Program-made: the position numbers and the translations under genes | Shown here: positions 1 through 8,006 of the stretch, one piece after another | How the letters are laid out: every line of letters starts with the position of its first letter | Position numbering within the stretch: position 1 is the stretch's first letter | Notes under the pieces: model-generated | Database searches by the model: none | What the model was told of the DNA's origin: nothing | What the model saw: the letters and a program-made list of their open reading frames with translations, nothing else | DNA from: Arthrobacter sp. DWC3 | Lineage (GTDB): Bacteria; Actinomycetota; Actinomycetes; Actinomycetales; Micrococcaceae | Length of the DNA: 64,000 nucleotides | Direction of reading: 5' to 3' | Assembly (NCBI RefSeq): GCF_002929375.1 | Contig: NZ_PJIP01000006.1 | Span: forward strand, 1-64,000

Positions 1-1158
1 GTGGGGGACCGGCACCTCGTCGCGGCCGCGAAGACCGCCGCCTACCGACGGGACCCCCGCTCCGTCACCGCCCGGGCCGGCCATGCGGTGAAGGACCGGT
101 CTGTGAGCCTGCGGCCGGCGCCGGACACCATGACCTATTTGACGGCCCTGCTGCCGGTCACGGAAGGGGTCGCAGTGCACGCGGAACTGACCCGGCACGC
201 CGATGCGTGCCGGGCGCAGGGGGACACCCGGAGCCGGGGCCAAATCATGGCGGACGCCCTGGTGGAACGGGCCACCGGCACCCCCGGCGGGGTGTCCCGC
301 ATTGAGGTGCAGTTGATCATGACGGACCGGGCCCTGTTCCAGGGCGACACCGAACCCGCGAAGGTGCCCGGCTACGGGGTCGTGCCCGCCGGGTGGGCGC
401 GGACCCTCCTCACCCAACCACCCACCGGGCCCGGCAAACAGGCGGCTGGGCAGGGCACCACGCCGAACGAGCAGGCCACGACGCCGAATGAGCAGATTGC
501 CGGACGAGCAGACGAGCCCGCCGACCAGTTTCAGGTGTGGCTCCGGCGTCTTTATACCGCCCCGGGTACCGGGGAGTTGGTGGCCGTTGATTCGAAGGCA
601 CGTCTGTTCACCCCTGGGCAGCGGCGGTTCATCCAGGCCCGGGATGACACGTGTCGGACTCCGTACTGTGATGCGCCGATCCGTCATTTCGACCACATCG
701 TGCCGTGGCACAACGACGGGCCGACGAGCCTGGGCAACGGGGCCGGTTTGTGCGAGGCGTGCAACCACACCAAGGAACTGCCCGGCTGGAAAGCCACACC
801 GAACCCCCACCCCGAGTCACACCTAGACACCGACCCACGCTTGGACACCGGTCCTGACACCGCGCGCCGGCCCGCCCGTCAGGCCCGACCTGCCCGGCAG
901 GCCCGGCAGGCCCGGCACACGATCGAACTCCGCACCCCCACCGGCCACACCTACCGATCCACCGCGCCACCCCTACCCGGCAGCCGCCGCAGCGACGGCG
1001 CACACGAGTGGCGAGCCCGCAGGCGACCCCGCCCTTCGTCGCCCGCGGACAGCTTCGCGGAGAAGCGCATCAGCGAACCGCCTCGCCTGTCCGGGCGGAT
1101 CGACCTGATCTTCGCCCGACCGGAGGTCAGGTCCAGGGCGCCAGGCGCGAATGCATGA
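1..1158 (+). CDS. HNH endonuclease, 13E12/DUF222 type (5' end outside window)
   Basis: The reading frame is already open at base 1, so the N-terminus lies upstream and only the C-terminal 385 residues are seen. A classic HNH zinc-finger nuclease core sits at about residues 208-262, with CRTPYCD, then FDHIVPW (the catalytic His pair region), then CEACNHTKE, giving two CxxC-type zinc pairs around the HNH site. The segment before it resembles the DUF222 region of actinobacterial 13E12-repeat proteins, a multi-copy family of uncertain role (mobile-intron-like or selfish nucleases). There are internal repeats: TTPNEQ occurs twice near residue 155, and an Ala/Arg/Gln-rich [11 protein letters not shown] stretch lies near residue 298. 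The family normally ends soon after the [13 protein letters not shown] segment. Here about 65 extra residues follow and run across an antisense methyltransferase remnant, so the tail is probably read-through into decayed DNA. Confidence 0.85.
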   Translation: MGDRHLVAAAKTAAYRRDPRSVTARAGHAVKDRSVSLRPAPDTMTYLTALLPVTEGVAVHAELTRHADACRAQGDTRSRGQIMADALVERATGTPGGVSRIEVQLIMTDRALFQGDTEPAKVPGYGVVPAGWARTLLTQPPTGPGKQAAGQGTTPNEQATTPNEQIAGRADEPADQFQVWLRRLYTAPGTGELVAVDSKARLFTPGQRRFIQARDDTCRTPYCDAPIRHFDHIVPWHNDGPTSLGNGAGLCEACNHTKELPGWKATPNPHPESHLDTDPRLDTGPDTARRPARQARPARQARQARHTIELRTPTGHTYRSTAPPLPGSRRSDGAHEWRARRRPRPSSPADSFAEKRISEPPRLSGRIDLIFARPEVRSRAPGANA

Positions 1159-1260
1159 CCTCGATGGCCTGAGGGTTCCGATCCACACACACGAAGCGGC
1201 GACCGAGTTTCCCGGCCACGGCACCCAGCGCCTGCGAGCGGCCGGATCCAAGCATCAGCG
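1127..1260 (-). pseudogene. Decayed C-terminal fragment of a DNA methyltransferase
   Basis: On the minus strand, codons ending at 1127 read GAVAGKLGRRFVCVDRNPQA and then IEVMHSRL. This matches the C-terminal SAM-binding part of N4/N6 DNA methyltransferases (typically DPFxGSGTT, then AVAxxLGRRFVGVDxNPxAIE and xxRL). The upstream DPF-GSGTT element is degraded to LGSGRSQAL, and no catalytic DPPY/NPPY block or start is present within a continuous frame. It overlaps the 3' tail of the HNH gene in antisense. I infer a relic of a restriction-modification or phage-type methylase. The match is by eye and short, so a chance resemblance cannot be fully excluded. Confidence 0.45.
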
Positions 1261-1491
1261 AACACCGAGCCCCGCATCGAGGCCGTCCTGCTCCGGATAC
1301 AGCCGGTCGCGGAGACATACAGCTGACCCGCTACGACGACCTCGCACCGAGGCGTACGCCCGGGAGGGCCGGAAGACAACTAACGCTTCGGGCCCGGCTG
1401 GTCCTGTTGCTCCGGTGATGCGGCTCCTAGCGTGGAAGCGCCTGGTGGATCGGACCCTACCCGCGGCCTCGCCGCACAAGGAGTACACATC
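1159..1491. other. Non-coding gap with gene debris
   Basis: This 333-base stretch between the HNH gene and the alcohol dehydrogenase has no convincing intact gene. Its left third continues the methyltransferase relic on the minus strand. The right end carries the ribosome binding site AAGGAG at 1478-1483 for the downstream gene. I see no clear hairpin terminator. Confidence 0.5.
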
Positions 1492-2706
1492 ATGAAAGCT
1501 CTTCGCTGGCACGGTGAAGGCGATATCCGCCTCGACAACGTGGACGACCCGACCATCCTCGACCCCCAGGACGCGATCGTGCGGATCACGCGCAGCGCCA
1601 TCTGCGGCACCGACCTGCACTTCATCCGGGGCACCATGTCGGGCATGAAGGAGGGGACCATTCTCGGCCATGAGGGCGTTGGCGTGGTGACCGAGGTGGG
1701 GGCTGCCGTCCGCCGCTTCGCTCCTGGAGACCGCGTCATCGTGTCCTCCACGATGTCCTGCGGCGTGTGCTGGCAATGCCGCGCCGGACACACCGCCCAG
1801 TGCGACACCGCCAACCCGAACGGACCCCAGGCAGGCAGCTGCGTCTTCGGCGGCCCGCAGCCAACCGGCCCAATCGACGGGCTGCAGGCCGAATACGCAC
1901 GGATCCCCTGGGCGTCCAACACCCTGACCGCCATCCCGGACAACGTCAGCGATGAGCAGGCCATCCTGCTCTCGGACATCTTCCCGACGGGGTGGTTCGG
2001 CGCCGAGCTGGCCGGCATCCGGCGCGGGGACACCGTGGCCGTGTACGGGGCGGGCGTGGTCGGTCAGTTCGCCATCGCCTCGGCCTTCCGGCAGGGTGCC
2101 TCGCGGGTCTTCGCGATCGACAGCGTGGAGACCCGGCTCGTCCTGGCCCTCGACCAGAACGCGGACGTCATCAACTTCAACCGGGAGGACCCGGTGCAGG
2201 CGCTGATGGATGCGACGCTCGGCATCGGCGTGGACGCGGTCATCGACGCCGTCGGCGTGGACGCCCAGCGGCCGTCCTCCGGTCCGGCGGCAGCCGAGAG
2301 CGAGCAGTTGGCGGAGCGGTTCGCCCAGGAGGTGGCCGAAGTGGCCCCGAGGACCAACGTCCAGGGTGACAACTGGGTGCCGGGCAACGCGCCGTCACAG
2401 GTGGCCCGATGGAGCGTCGGGACCGTGAGGAAGTACGGCCGGATCGGCATCATCGGCGTCTACAGCCCCGAAGCGATGTCCTACCCGATCGGGCAGGCCA
2501 TGAACAGGAACCTCACCATCCGGCTGGGCAACTGCGACCACCGGTCGGTCACGCCACCGCTGCTGGACCTCGTGGCGTCCGGGGTGTTCGACCCCACCCG
2601 GTTCATCACGCAGCACGAACCCATCACCGACGTCGTGGACGCCTACCTGACCTTCGACCGCCGCGAGGAAGGCTGGCTCAAGACAGTGCTGACGGTGGAA
2701 GGCTGA
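1492..2706 (+). CDS. Zinc-dependent alcohol/formaldehyde dehydrogenase (MDR family)
   Basis: A 404-residue medium-chain dehydrogenase that should oxidise an alcohol or aldehyde adduct with NAD(P) in the cytosol. Catalytic zinc ligands are visible in ICGTDLH (Cys38) and GHEGVG (His60-Glu61). The structural zinc loop has four cysteines at residues 90, 93, 96 and 104 (CGVCWQC...C). A Rossmann fingerprint GAGVVG lies near residue 187. An insertion of about 60 residues in the C-terminal half (around residues 255-310, rich in Glu/Ala) is typical of the glutathione-independent formaldehyde dehydrogenase-like branch. The ATG at 1492 is chosen because AAGGAG lies 8 bases upstream; an earlier in-frame start at 1432 lacks a Shine-Dalgarno sequence. 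Substrate is not determinable from sequence. Confidence 0.9.
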   Translation: MKALRWHGEGDIRLDNVDDPTILDPQDAIVRITRSAICGTDLHFIRGTMSGMKEGTILGHEGVGVVTEVGAAVRRFAPGDRVIVSSTMSCGVCWQCRAGHTAQCDTANPNGPQAGSCVFGGPQPTGPIDGLQAEYARIPWASNTLTAIPDNVSDEQAILLSDIFPTGWFGAELAGIRRGDTVAVYGAGVVGQFAIASAFRQGASRVFAIDSVETRLVLALDQNADVINFNREDPVQALMDATLGIGVDAVIDAVGVDAQRPSSGPAAAESEQLAERFAQEVAEVAPRTNVQGDNWVPGNAPSQVARWSVGTVRKYGRIGIIGVYSPEAMSYPIGQAMNRNLTIRLGNCDHRSVTPPLLDLVASGVFDPTRFITQHEPITDVVDAYLTFDRREEGWLKTVLTVEG

Positions 2707-2886
2707 CGCACCGAGCACGACGCGATGGACGACGCCGGGGCGGACCACCCTGCGGGCGACGGTCGGCGACTTCCGTTCCCGGCGGCCGGCCGCTACTGTA
2801 TTCCCGTGCCGGGCGCTGCCCGGCATGCGTGGTCTAGAAGCGGGCCCGGTTCCACTGTCCACTCCGATTCACCGAACGGGCCCTCC

Positions 2887-3147
2887 ATGACCACCAGACT
2901 GTCGCCCTCCGAAGACTTCCCGGAAGACCTCACCGCCCTCGACCTGTCGGAGGCCGAGGTACTGAACAGCAGGATCCACCGCGAACTCGACCACGAGTAC
3001 GCCCACGACGGCGAACCCGCCCCTGAGACCGAGTTCCGGCACGAGGAGATCACCGAGGAACTGGACCGGCGCGACGAGCAGCCCGGCTCCGCCGAACTCC
3101 CCGCCGAGGACACCGGCGACGCCGATTCCGAGCGCCGCTCGTCCTGA
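2887..3147 (+). CDS. Small acidic conserved protein
   Basis: This 86-residue, strongly acidic, soluble protein has no signal peptide or membrane segment. The central part (EDLTALDLSEAEVLNSRIHR followed by ELDHEY, then RHEEITEELDRRD) is predicted helical. It resembles the N-terminal helical segment of the two GNAT-like proteins at 21624-22256 and 36314-37000 (EDLTVVSTRQLRVLCNQTY, then LLDRDF, then ELLVEEIERRE), suggesting a shared interaction module. The ATG at 2887 is preferred as the first residue of the conserved part; only weak GGGCCC-type purine content precedes it. Function unknown. Confidence 0.65.
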   Translation: MTTRLSPSEDFPEDLTALDLSEAEVLNSRIHRELDHEYAHDGEPAPETEFRHEEITEELDRRDEQPGSAELPAEDTGDADSERRSS

Positions 3148-3246
3148 CCTGCGCCGGGAGCCGCCCGGGGCGGAAAACTCCCCTCGCCCCCGTCCCCGCG
3201 GTGGTCTAGATTCGAAGGCAACGCAATCCACCGAAGGGAGAAGGGC

Positions 3247-3684
3247 ATGAAGAACAAACTCGTATTCGCGGCGGGAATGGCTGCCGGGTACGTCCTCGGG
3301 ACGCGGGCCGGCCGGGAGAGCTACGAGCAGCTCCGGTCGAAGGCGCAGAAACTGTGGAACGACCCGAAGGTCCAGGAGAAGGTCTCGTCGACCACCGGGA
3401 CCCTCAAGAGCAAGGCCCCCGTGGTGCAGGACTCCCTGAAGGGCGTTCTGAAGAAGGGTGGCTCCGGCTCCAAGGACGGCGCGAAGGATCCGAGCGCTCC
3501 GGGCAAGGACGTCGGTGCGAGCGGGGATCTCCCCCTCGATGTCCCCCCTGTGGTCACCGTCATCGACACGGGAAGCACGGGCACTGCGGGCACCACCGGC
3601 CCGAGCGGCGGTGACCCCCGGCATGTCGAGGACACCCCGTTCGAGGCACAGGACGACGGGACGCGCCCCGACCTGAAGGGCTAG
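3247..3684 (+). CDS. YtxH-like membrane-associated protein
   Basis: A 145-residue protein whose N-terminus (MKNKLVFAAGMAAGYVLGTR, then AGRESYEQLRSKAQKLW) is the hallmark of actinobacterial YtxH-type proteins: one short glycine-rich hydrophobic helix with a GxxxG pattern, then a charged helix. The remainder is Lys/Ser/Gly/Pro-rich and probably disordered. Related proteins are general-stress associated in Firmicutes; the role here is inferred only by family. A strong GGGAGAAGGGC ribosome site precedes the ATG. The gene ends just before a perfect 13-bp hairpin. Confidence 0.75.
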   Translation: MKNKLVFAAGMAAGYVLGTRAGRESYEQLRSKAQKLWNDPKVQEKVSSTTGTLKSKAPVVQDSLKGVLKKGGSGSKDGAKDPSAPGKDVGASGDLPLDVPPVVTVIDTGSTGTAGTTGPSGGDPRHVEDTPFEAQDDGTRPDLKG

Positions 3685-3695
3685 CTCCTCAGGAC

Positions 3696-3731
3696 ATCAG
3701 GGGAGGCCCGCTCACGCAGGCCTCCCCTGAT
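3696..3731. terminator. Bidirectional hairpin terminator
   Basis: ATCAGGGGAGGCC at 3696-3708 pairs perfectly with GGCCTCCCCTGAT at 3719-3731 around a 10-base loop. It lies between the convergent stops of the YtxH-like gene and the flavoprotein gene, so it probably serves both. There is no long U tract, as is common in high-GC actinobacteria. Confidence 0.8.
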
Positions 3732-3770
3732 GCCTGTCCGACGCCGGTGGCCGGCCGACGCCGGTGCACC

Positions 3771-4736
3771 TCAGACGCCCTCGCTCACCGCTTCCTCCGC
3801 GTCGAGGCACACGGCGCAGTCGGCCTCTACCAGCAGGGCGTTGACGGCGACGGCGGTCCGGTAGGCGTCACCCGCAGAGGGCACCAGCTGCGCGGCGGGG
3901 TCCGCCGCATTGCCGACGGCCCAGACCCCGTCCACCGAGGTGCGCCCGATGTCGTCGGTGACCACGCAGCCGTCGTCGCGGAGGTCGCACCCGAGGGCGT
4001 CGATGAGCGGCAGTGCGGCGTCGGACCCGGGCTCGCAGAAGACCGCCGTGCACGGGTGCACGGAACCGTCCTCCAGCCGGACGCCGCGCAGGGCCCGCGG
4101 CGCGGCGTCGTCCCCCTCCGCCAGGACGAGGGCCTGAACACGCCCCTCGGCGATCCGCACGCCGCGCGTCCGCAGGCGCCGCTCGTCGTCCTCCGACAGC
4201 GGTTCGAGGGTGTGCGGGAAGAAGGTGACGTCCTCGGACCACTGCCGCACCAGCAGTGCCTGGTGGAGCGAGGTCGACGAGGATCCCAGCACGCCGAAGG
4301 GCTGGTCCCTGACCTCCCAGCCGTGGCAGTACGGACACTGCAGCAGGCCGCGACCCCAGGCCTCCCGTGCACCGGGGATCTCGGGGAGGACGTCGCGCAG
4401 CCCTGTGGCGAGCACGAGGTGCCGCCCCTCGACCGACGTACCGTCCGACGTGGTCAGGGACCACCCCTCCGGGACCTCCCGTGCCCCCTCGGCGGTGCCC
4501 TCGAGGAACTCCACGCCGTACGGCGCGAGGTCCTGCCGTGCCAGTGCGACGAGCTGTTCGGGCGCCACCCCGTCCCGCGTGATGAATCCGTAGGCGGCCT
4601 CGGCCGGTGCGTTGCGCGGTGTTCCCGCGTCGATGACCAGGACCCTCCGCCGGGCCCGGCCGAGGACGAGCGCGGCGCTCAGTCCGGACACTCCTCCGCC
4701 CACGATGACGACGTCGTACATTCCCTGCCTGTCCAT
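3771..4736 (-). CDS. Thioredoxin-reductase-like FAD disulfide oxidoreductase
   Basis: A 321-residue flavoprotein. The FAD dinucleotide fold starts at once (VVIVGGGVSG, residues 9-18). The redox-active disulfide CPYC is at residues 134-137, followed by HGWE, and the C-terminal FAD motif is VWAVGNA...GDA near residue 285. The second nucleotide-binding loop, where thioredoxin reductases have GGGxSA for NADPH, reads VLGSSSTSLHQ (about residues 149-159). This degenerate form is known in the CPYCHG-containing branch, so NADPH use is uncertain. ATG 4736 is preceded by GGAGGG almost abutting it; an alternative ATG at 4721 is five codons inside. Partner thioredoxin is not in the window. Confidence 0.85.
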   Translation of the reverse strand: MDRQGMYDVVIVGGGVSGLSAALVLGRARRRVLVIDAGTPRNAPAEAAYGFITRDGVAPEQLVALARQDLAPYGVEFLEGTAEGAREVPEGWSLTTSDGTSVEGRHLVLATGLRDVLPEIPGAREAWGRGLLQCPYCHGWEVRDQPFGVLGSSSTSLHQALLVRQWSEDVTFFPHTLEPLSEDDERRLRTRGVRIAEGRVQALVLAEGDDAAPRALRGVRLEDGSVHPCTAVFCEPGSDAALPLIDALGCDLRDDGCVVTDDIGRTSVDGVWAVGNAADPAAQLVPSAGDAYRTAVAVNALLVEADCAVCLDAEEAVSEGV

Positions 4737-4791
4737 CCCTCCATCCGACCACGCGACGCGGACGCGCCGCGTGATGAGATTGTGCTTGCGA

Positions 4792-6963
4792 TCAGGAGAC
4801 GGGCCCTGTGGCTTCCCCGCCTGCCGGCGGGAGACCCAGCGCCGCGACGAGCGAGGCGAACCGCTCGTTCCCGGCGAGGTCCTCGACGAGGACCGCCTTG
4901 CCGACGGCATCGGCGAGGGGGATCCGCCAGTTGGGGTACTCGTCGTTGGTGCCGGGCTGGTTCTGGGTGCGGCGTTCACCGACGGCGTCGGCGAGCGCCA
5001 CACCGAGCAGCACCGAGGGTGTCTGCGCGATGAAGGCATGGAGCGCCTCGACGGTCCGCTGGACGTCCGGTGACGCGCCTTCGAGGAGACCGCGCTGCCG
5101 CAGGAGCGCGAGGAACTTCTCCTGGACGGCGCGGTCCTCGGCCTGTTCCTCCGCCACGGGGCGGCTGAGCAGCCCGAGTTTCTCGCGCAGCACCACGTGC
5201 TCGCCGGCGAGGTAGCCAGCGCTCGGCGGGAGGTCGTGCACCGTCACCGTGGTCAGGCAGCCCTCCCGGTAGGCCTCGGGCGGCCGGGGGCCGTCCTCGT
5301 CCTGCTCGAACCAGAGGATCGAGGTGCCGAACACGCCGCGCTCGCCGAGGTACTCCTGCACGCCGGGCTCGAAGACGCCGAGGTCCTCCCCCACCACGAC
5401 GGCACCGGCCCGCTCGGCCTCCAGCACCAGGATGCCGATCAGCGCCCGGTGGTCGTAGTACACGTACGCTCCCGCGCCCGGCGCGGCACCCTGCGGGATC
5501 CACCAGAGGCGGAACAGGCCCAGGATGTGGTCCACCCTGATGCCACCTGCGTGCCGGAGGATGTTGCGGAGCATGTCGCGGAAGGCCGCGTACCCGGACG
5601 CCGCGAGGCGCTCGGGGTGCCATGGCGGCTGGCTCCAGTCCTGGCCGTGCTGGTTGAACATGTCCGGCGGCGCGCCCACGCTGATGCCCGGCGCGAGGAC
5701 GTCCTGCAGCGTCCACGCGTCGGCGCCGCTCGGATGGACACCCACGGCGAGGTCGTGCACCACGCCGATCGTCATCCCCGCATCCGTGGCCTCGAGCTGG
5801 GCCTCCTGCAACTGTTCGTCGAGGAGCCACTGCAGCCACTCGTGGAACTCGATCCGGGCGGCGTGGCGCTCCGCGAACTCGCGGGCGCTCGCAGACCCCG
5901 GCCGGCCGACGTCGTCCCATTCCGGTGCGCCCGGAGGATACGACTCGGCGAGCGCCGACCACAGGGCGAAGTCGGCCAGGCCCTGCCCCTGATGGGCACG
6001 GTAGGCGTCGAAATCGTTCTGGCGCTGCTCGGGGCGCGGGTGGGCGAAGACCAGCTCGAGTGCCTCGAGCTTGGCCGTGTAGGAGGAGTCGCGGTCGAGC
6101 AGGTCCGTGGCGGTGTTCACGTCGGCGAATCCGGCGGCGAGGGCGCTGATCCGCGCCCGGGCGGCGTCGTCGAGCCTCGCGTACTCGGGGATGTCCTCGA
6201 CGCGCAGGTAGAGGGGATGGAAGTAGCGCCGCGTGGTGGGCAGGTAGGGCGACGGTTCCACGGGAGGGACGGGCTCGGCGGCGTGCAGGGGGTTGACCAG
6301 CACGAAGCCGCCGCCCTGCCCCGCGGCGGCCTGGGCCAGCTGCCCGAGGTCGGAGAGGTCCCCGATACCCCACGACTCGGAGGAACGGACGGAGTAGAGC
6401 TGCGCCATGAGCCCCCACGTGCGGTGGTTCCTGAGCGCCGCCGTCGTGCTCAGCCGGTCCGGCGTGACCACGAAGGTGGAGGACGTCTCCTGCCCGTCCA
6501 CGCGCGCGTGGACGGTGTGCCAGCCGAGCGGCAGCGCATGCGGCAGTGTGCCCTCGCGCCGTTCGAGGTCCTGTCCGCCGACCGTCCGGGTACCGGTCGC
6601 ATCGCCGACGGCGCCGGTGTAGTGGACGCCGTCCTCGTCGACGGCCCAGAACTCCACCTCGGCGCCCACCGGCACGTGGAGGGGCACGGGATCGGAGTCG
6701 CTCTGGCGCACCACGACGACGGTGGGGAGCACCGAACGCCACGGGCCGTCCTCGACGTCCGTCAGCGCCCGAACTATCGCGGCGTCGGACGAGGCGTCGA
6801 CGCCGAGCGCGGCGAGCACGGTGACGAGCGTCTCCGGCGCGACGCGCGCGGGCCGCCCGTCCCACCCCTTGAAGGTGGTGCCCACCCGGTGGGCTTCGGC
6901 GAGTTGCTCGAGGGGCGTGGGCGCCACCGGGGCGTCTTCTTCATGCTGCGTCGTATCGGCCAT
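4792..6963 (-). CDS. malQ: 4-alpha-glucanotransferase (amylomaltase, GH77)
   Basis: A 723-residue GH77 enzyme that transfers alpha-1,4-glucan segments in cytosolic maltodextrin/glycogen metabolism. The N-terminal ~150 residues form the extra domain typical of actinobacterial MalQ. Catalytic-barrel signatures are GVHPSGADAW near residue 402, GIRVDHILGLFR near 474 (Asp nucleophile), GEDLGVFEP near 524 (Glu acid/base) and VTVHDLPP near 576 (third Asp). The C-terminus ends with NWRIPLAD...RF, as in the family. Upstream on the coding strand, TAGATT lies six bases before the ATG with GGAGCC between, so the transcript may be leaderless or use a very short leader. It is not clustered with other maltodextrin genes. 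Confidence 0.93.
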   Translation of the reverse strand: MADTTQHEEDAPVAPTPLEQLAEAHRVGTTFKGWDGRPARVAPETLVTVLAALGVDASSDAAIVRALTDVEDGPWRSVLPTVVVVRQSDSDPVPLHVPVGAEVEFWAVDEDGVHYTGAVGDATGTRTVGGQDLERREGTLPHALPLGWHTVHARVDGQETSSTFVVTPDRLSTTAALRNHRTWGLMAQLYSVRSSESWGIGDLSDLGQLAQAAAGQGGGFVLVNPLHAAEPVPPVEPSPYLPTTRRYFHPLYLRVEDIPEYARLDDAARARISALAAGFADVNTATDLLDRDSSYTAKLEALELVFAHPRPEQRQNDFDAYRAHQGQGLADFALWSALAESYPPGAPEWDDVGRPGSASAREFAERHAARIEFHEWLQWLLDEQLQEAQLEATDAGMTIGVVHDLAVGVHPSGADAWTLQDVLAPGISVGAPPDMFNQHGQDWSQPPWHPERLAASGYAAFRDMLRNILRHAGGIRVDHILGLFRLWWIPQGAAPGAGAYVYYDHRALIGILVLEAERAGAVVVGEDLGVFEPGVQEYLGERGVFGTSILWFEQDEDGPRPPEAYREGCLTTVTVHDLPPSAGYLAGEHVVLREKLGLLSRPVAEEQAEDRAVQEKFLALLRQRGLLEGASPDVQRTVEALHAFIAQTPSVLLGVALADAVGERRTQNQPGTNDEYPNWRIPLADAVGKAVLVEDLAGNERFASLVAALGLPPAGGEATGPVS

Positions 6964-7144
6964 GGCTCCAATCTAGGCATGCAGGAGCAGCCGGTGCATC
7001 CGCTCCATACCCTCTCCGCCGATTTGACGACGCCCCCGGAGCCCGTGTGCCGGCCGCGGATACCAGTCCGGGGAAGGCCAGGCAAGCGTGGGCGTGGCTG
7101 CGGCGCGGCTGGCCGCGGCACGCACCACGGTGCGACCGTGGGGC

Positions 7145-7459
7145 ATGGCCTATTTCCTGGAGTACGTGGTCCCTGCGGAGAGCGGCGGGGCGGACGTGCC
7201 GCTCGACGACCACGGCGACGGCGTCACGATCCCGCTGGGTGGGACCGCCGAGCGGGTGGTGCACCTCGACACACTCCCCGCACGCAGCCGGATCGCCGCC
7301 GGAACGGTCGCGGACGCGCGGGCCGAGGCGGAGCAGCTCCTCCTGCACAGCAAGGCGGAGGCCGGTGAACTCTTCGACGATCCCGAGGACTCCCTCGACG
7401 CCGGCTCGGGACAGCGCGTGGGGAGCTTCCGCGAGGGGGCCGGGTGGACCGAGGACTGA
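7145..7459 (+). CDS. Hypothetical protein
   Basis: A 104-residue soluble, acidic protein beginning MAYFLEYVV, with a segment rich in Ala/Glu helices (residues 45-85). I do not recognise the family. The start is uncertain: ATG 7145 is the first codon of the stretch with balanced composition and is preceded only by GTGGGGC, while an upstream GTG at 7088 would add a basic Ala/Arg-rich extension that looks non-coding. It is convergent with the MarR gene, with four bases between the stops, and divergent from malQ. Confidence 0.5.
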   Translation: MAYFLEYVVPAESGGADVPLDDHGDGVTIPLGGTAERVVHLDTLPARSRIAAGTVADARAEAEQLLLHSKAEAGELFDDPEDSLDAGSGQRVGSFREGAGWTED

Positions 7460-7463
7460 TCCG

Positions 7464-7937
7464 CTACCAGGTGTCCTTCTTGTAGGTGCTGTTCAGCCGG
7501 GCGATCAGCACTCCGAGCGTCTCGACGTCGCCCGGGTCCCAGCTGCGCATCAGCGCGGTGAAGGCCGTGCGGCGGCCCGCCTGGGCAGCAGCCAGCTGCT
7601 GCTGGCCCCGCGCGGTGAGCAGGACGCGCTGCGAGCGGGCGTCCGACGGGTCGAGCTGGCGGCTGACCAGGCCGAGCCGTTCCAGTGCCGCGAGCTGCCG
7701 GCTGACGGACGGCTTGCCCACCCCGATGCTCGTGGCGATGTCGGTGGCCCGCAGCGACCCCTCCCGCTGCAGCAGGGTGAGGATGCCGTAGGCCGCCGGT
7801 TCCATCTCCGGGTGCACGTTCTTCGCCAGTGCGTGGGACGTGGTCCGTTCGCGGCGCCACAGCACGCTCGTCTGCTCCTCCAGCACCTCGATGGCGCGGT
7901 CGAATTCCACCCCGTCCGTATCTGCTGCTGCGTCCAT
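7464..7937 (-). CDS. MarR-family transcriptional regulator
   Basis: A 157-residue winged-helix repressor/activator. The helix-turn-helix and wing are visible at about residues 60-105 (ATDIATSIGVGKPSVSRQLA, then LERLGLVSRQLDPSDARSQR, with the usual D-x-R wing signature followed by LTxxGxxxL). It probably responds to a small aromatic or oxidative ligand; the target is unknown. It is the last gene of a minus-strand run with the metallohydrolase, TetR and hydrolase genes (70-base gap upstream). ATG 7937 has TATACG eight bases ahead and no Shine-Dalgarno, suggesting its own near-leaderless promoter. A GTG ten codons upstream at 7967 is a weaker alternative. Confidence 0.88.
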   Translation of the reverse strand: MDAAADTDGVEFDRAIEVLEEQTSVLWRRERTTSHALAKNVHPEMEPAAYGILTLLQREGSLRATDIATSIGVGKPSVSRQLAALERLGLVSRQLDPSDARSQRVLLTARGQQQLAAAQAGRRTAFTALMRSWDPGDVETLGVLIARLNSTYKKDTW

Positions 7938-8006
7938 GGAGGAAGCGTATAGATGCCGGGGGCACACAGGGAGGCCCTGGCCGGAAAAGTTCGAAGATGT
8001 CAGGGC

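Noticed and set aside
5197-7368. A long plus-strand open frame (about 720 codons) opposite malQ
   Set aside because: It is antisense to a well-supported enzyme and its composition is that of a GC-rich shadow, with no domain resemblance.
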